This document shows positions 61,484 to 64,000 of a stretch of 64,000 bases of DNA, in pieces. Within the stretch, counting starts at the first letter, position 1, and every line of letters begins with the position of its first letter. The notes beneath the pieces were generated by a model, which was not told the DNA's origin, searched no databases, and saw only the letters and a list, made by a program, of their open reading frames with translations. This DNA is from Nemertoderma westbladi (taxonomy: Eukaryota; Xenacoelomorpha; Nemertodermatida; Nemertodermatidae): the NCBI GenBank assembly GCA_032718475.1, contig JAUCBJ010004986.1:1-64000 (forward strand). The letters run 5' to 3'. The position numbers and the translations under genes were made by a program.

Positions 61484-62588
61484 CATCGCCGGTTTATGGT
61501 GCATTGCTGGTGGATTTTACTAAAGCTTTTGATATGATTCATTGATTGAGTGGCCGAAATTATTTTTAAAGTTAATGAAGAAAGGTTGTTCGGTTTTATT
61601 TTAAGGTGTTTATTATTGTTCATATGTAGAAACCTAACATGTGTAGAGAAATGGTTAAACAGTATGTACATAAGTCATTTATATTTTCTGTATCTAATGG
61701 GGTGCGTCAAGGTTGTGTCTTTGCCAATTTTATTTTCTGTAATTTTGAATATTTTAATTAAAACCCTCCGGAATTCTAGGGTACGATGTTTTATTGAAGG
61801 ACAATATTTTGGTGTAGTAGCGTATGTTGATGATGTATTACTGTTATGTCCATGGCCGTGGTAGGATTACAAATAATTTAGTGAGTTTGTCTTCAGTTTT
61901 TTGCCGAACCTGCTACACCTTTGAGTACAAATATTGTTGCAAATGCAAGTGTATCCCGTTTGGTCACAAATGGGACCCACCGGTGGTTAAAACCTGTATT
62001 GGCAAAATATCTCTACTGTGGGTTACAGAAGCTTCTCATTTAGGAATATAGCGTGATTATACAGTAAATGCAGTTTGGCTGGCGATATTTTATTTAAATT
62101 TATTAGGAAATTGAATACTATTTTTTTACAATACACCCCAGTCGTGGTAAACAGAACGGTGTATATTAAAATTGATCTTTATTAATAAACCATAAATATA
62201 AAACGAATATGTACATATGTATGTCTATATTATTATGAGAGTTATAAAGGTTGTAGACTTAAGTGGATGCGAATGCGAGAACAGACAGAGCCTGTCTGAG
62301 GGCGGATGAAAAGGCATCGGATTGAGGCAGATTTTAAAGTGAAACCCGTGAGAGGGGCATCGAGTAATAACATGTCTGATCGGTTGAGTGGGGCGTTTCC
62401 AGTTATCTGATGAGAATGCAGGTCCGTTTAGGTTAGGTTCATTAAATAGTATTATGCAGGAGTTTTACTTCGCACACCCTAGTAATATTATGCTTATACA
62501 AAAATTGTATGCCGTTTGTCTTTTTAATTGTCTTTTTATGGTTGTTGTACTTGGAATCTATGGTGAGACAAATGTCATAGACTTTTGA
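61484..62588 (+). pseudogene. Decayed plus-strand LINE reverse transcriptase
   Basis: RT motifs appear in order across several frames. SSPVYGALLVDFTKAFDMIH (motif A) ends at about 61545. NGVRQGCV (motif B) lies near 61697-61720. VVAYVDDVLLLC (motif C, with VDD for ADD) is near 61815-61850. KCIPFG and LLWVTEASHLGI follow near 61960-62050. A C-terminal segment NSIMQEFYFAHPSNIMLIQKLYA lies at about 62440-62510. Frameshifts and stops separate most of these. The N-terminal part, including the endonuclease, is absent. It is a different LINE family from both the 2A element and copies A/B. Its left edge abuts the 2A element in head-to-head orientation. Confidence 0.75.
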
Positions 62589-62627
62589 CGAGTTGGAATA
62601 TAAATGTTAGGATTGTCAGTCATCTAC

Positions 62628-62635
62628 CCTTTAAA
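62628..62635. repeat. Possible target duplication of copy B, left
   Basis: cctttaaa here recurs at 63710-63717 after the copy B tail. At 8 bp, and with 9 extra bases between tail and right copy, it is only suggestive. Confidence 0.4.
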
Positions 62636-62774
62636 GGACATGCGTAGAACATAGTCAACAACAATTATGAACAAGAATGGTGCAAGTGTGTCTCCTGGGG
62701 GGCTTCCTCCAGGGAGACACACGTGCACCATTCTTATTCATAATTGTTGTTGACTATGTTCTACGCATGTCCTT
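62634..62774. repeat. Foldback at the 5' end of copy B (65-bp arms)
   Basis: The left arm, 62634-62698, is the near-perfect reverse complement of 62709-62774, with two or three mismatches and one 1-base indel around a ~10-base centre. The right arm is true LINE coding sequence (RT motif B). The left arm is the same segment inverted. This is the structure made by twin priming or template fold-back during insertion. Confidence 0.92.
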
Positions 62775-63709
62775 AGATCATCATAATGATGATGGGGTGA
62801 TGATAACTCCACCTACTGGCTCCAGAAGTCGAGGAAATCCTGCCAAGTACCTAACTGATCTAGACTTTGGTGATGACTTAGGAGTACTCTCAGAATCACT
62901 AGAGGGAGCCCAACAGCTCCTCAGCTCATTAGAGCTCGAGAGAGCTGCTTCTAGTGTTGGTCTTTTTATTAACTCCAGAAAGACCACAATTTTGACAGTT
63001 AACTTTGAAAGTCCTCAGCAAGTCTCTGATCGGATGAGCATAAGCTCAAAAGATGGTATGCTTGAGCATGTGGATGACTTCTGTTACCTGGGATCATGGA
63101 TCCGGAAGTCAGGTGAGGACCTTCGACTACGTAAGGGAAAGGCATGGGCAGCCTTGAATAGGCTTTCCAGGATTTGGAAGTCAACGAGAATTAATCGGAA
63201 ACTTAAGGTCCGATTATTTAGAGCAGCAGTAGTTCCAGTACTCCTCTATGGGAGTCCATGCTGGGCTCTAACTGCTGAGGACACCAAATCTCTGGATGGC
63301 ACATTCACAAGAATGCTACGCCGTGTTCATTGTGTCAAGTAAAATGCACACATCTCCAACCAGACAATATATAATATTGGAGGTGTCGTGTCTCATTGGT
63401 TCCCCCAGGCTTGACACTAGAACAAAATCGCCTCCGCTTTGCAGGACATTGCTTTCGCCGTGAGGACCAGCCAGTGCATAATCGTGTACTTTGGCAGCCT
63501 CATGGAGTGAATAAGCATGGTGGACAGCCCATGACTTTCTTGAGACGCATCTTAAAGGACACTGGCCTTGAAGATGCGGATGATCTAGCAAATGTCATGG
63601 GTGATAGGGAGTTGTGGCGGTGCAATTTTGTCGATAAGCCGGCACAGCATTCTTAAAAATACAGCTGCAATGCAGCATGCCGATCCTAGTAGTAGTAGTA
63701 CATGTAGTA
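62634..63709 (+). mobile_element. RTE-like LINE copy B with inverted 5' end
   Basis: This plus-strand copy is longer than copy A. It begins with a foldback (62634-62774) and then reads FLQGDTRAPFLFIIVVDYVLR (RT motif B), LDFGDDLGVLSESLEGAQQLL (motif C, GDD where ADD is usual), VGLFINSRKTTILTVN, DDFCYLGSWIRKSGED and the same C-terminus as copy A. A stop replaces a Tyr codon after RRVHCVK at 63340-63342. A 5-bp gtgtc duplication at about 63383-63392 shifts the frame. The remainder, from about 63396, runs to the stop at 63654-63656. The tail is agtagtagta. The N-terminal endonuclease and early RT are missing. Confidence 0.85.
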
Positions 63710-63717
63710 CCTTTAAA

Positions 63718-63860
63718 TGCTCATCGTTTTTTTGTTAATGAAATTGTTTAATTAATTAAATCCTTGGATTATACTTTGTAAAAATTTTGTTTCCTTTTGT
63801 AATTGTGTTAGAAATTTAGATAGGCTGTGTGTTAAATTCCTTATCTATTCAGTTCTGACT
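63718..63860. other. AT-rich spacer
   Basis: Short unique AT-rich sequence between copy B and the terminal minisatellite. Nothing recognisable. Confidence 0.6.
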
Positions 63861-64000
63861 GTGGAAGCCGGTAAGTGTACCGGTAATAATCTTCTGTGGA
63901 AGCCGGTAAGTGTACCGGTAATAATCTTCTGTGGAATCCGGTAAGTGTACCGGTAATAATCTTCTGTGGAAGCCGGTAAGTGTACCGGTAATAATCTTCT
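63861..64000. repeat. 35-bp minisatellite, at least 4 units
   Basis: Exactly four 35-bp units (gtggaagccggtaagtgtac, then cggtaataatcttct) reach the window edge and probably continue. One unit has aatccgg for aagccgg. Each contains the inverted repeat CCGGTA-AGTG-TACCGG and the splice-donor-like sequence GGTAAGT. Confidence 0.93.

Noticed and set aside
62781-63591. Minus-strand frames of 61-91 codons within LINE copy B
   Set aside because: They are antisense shadows of the RT coding sequence.

Overview
This is eukaryotic, animal DNA. The evidence is a plexin-like receptor exon pair with splice sites, an animal-type nicotinate phosphoribosyltransferase gene, several non-LTR retrotransposons, a Penelope-like retroelement fragment and very large tandem satellites. 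The mix of L2/CR1-like elements with a 2A peptide, RTE-like elements and a GIY-YIG Penelope-like element suggests an aquatic invertebrate. The sequence alone does not fix the phylum.

Layout. Bases 1-17332 and 22844-49431, plus a remnant at 51052-51203, are one satellite family with units of 46, 48 or 52 bp. It fills about 44 kb, roughly 850-900 copies, and shows nested higher-order duplications. Two foreign islands interrupt it. Island 1 (17333-22843) has a 5'-truncated Penelope-like ORF at its right end, a second satellite (about 25 copies of ~150 bp) in its middle and a degenerate hammerhead-ribozyme-like motif near its left end; a 14-bp near-perfect direct repeat flanks it. Island 2 (49432-51051) is flanked by exact TTAA duplications and has G/C-homopolymer inverted ends, so it looks like a non-autonomous DNA transposon.

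From 51385 unique sequence begins. Two plus-strand exons encode the last IPT/TIG part, transmembrane helix and basic juxtamembrane stretch of a plexin-type receptor. They run into a minisatellite of exactly 53 x 42 bp whose every unit carries a GTGAGT splice-donor-like hexamer. An intact, intronless NAPRT gene follows on the minus strand (54528-56153). A 1-kb inverted-repeat element lies upstream of it (56684-57705).

The right end (58094-63709) is a pile-up of LINEs. An L2/CR1-like element on the minus strand (2A peptide, PHD finger, endonuclease, RT) is broken by frameshifts, by loss of its RT catalytic core and by insertion of a 5'-truncated RTE-like copy with a 12-bp target duplication. 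Next comes a heavily decayed plus-strand LINE, then a second RTE-like copy whose 5' end is a 65-bp foldback typical of twin priming. A 35-bp minisatellite runs off the right edge.

The only gene that looks intact is NAPRT. The plexin exons look functional but are only part of a gene, and its cytoplasmic domain is not in the window. Everything else is repeat or dead mobile DNA.
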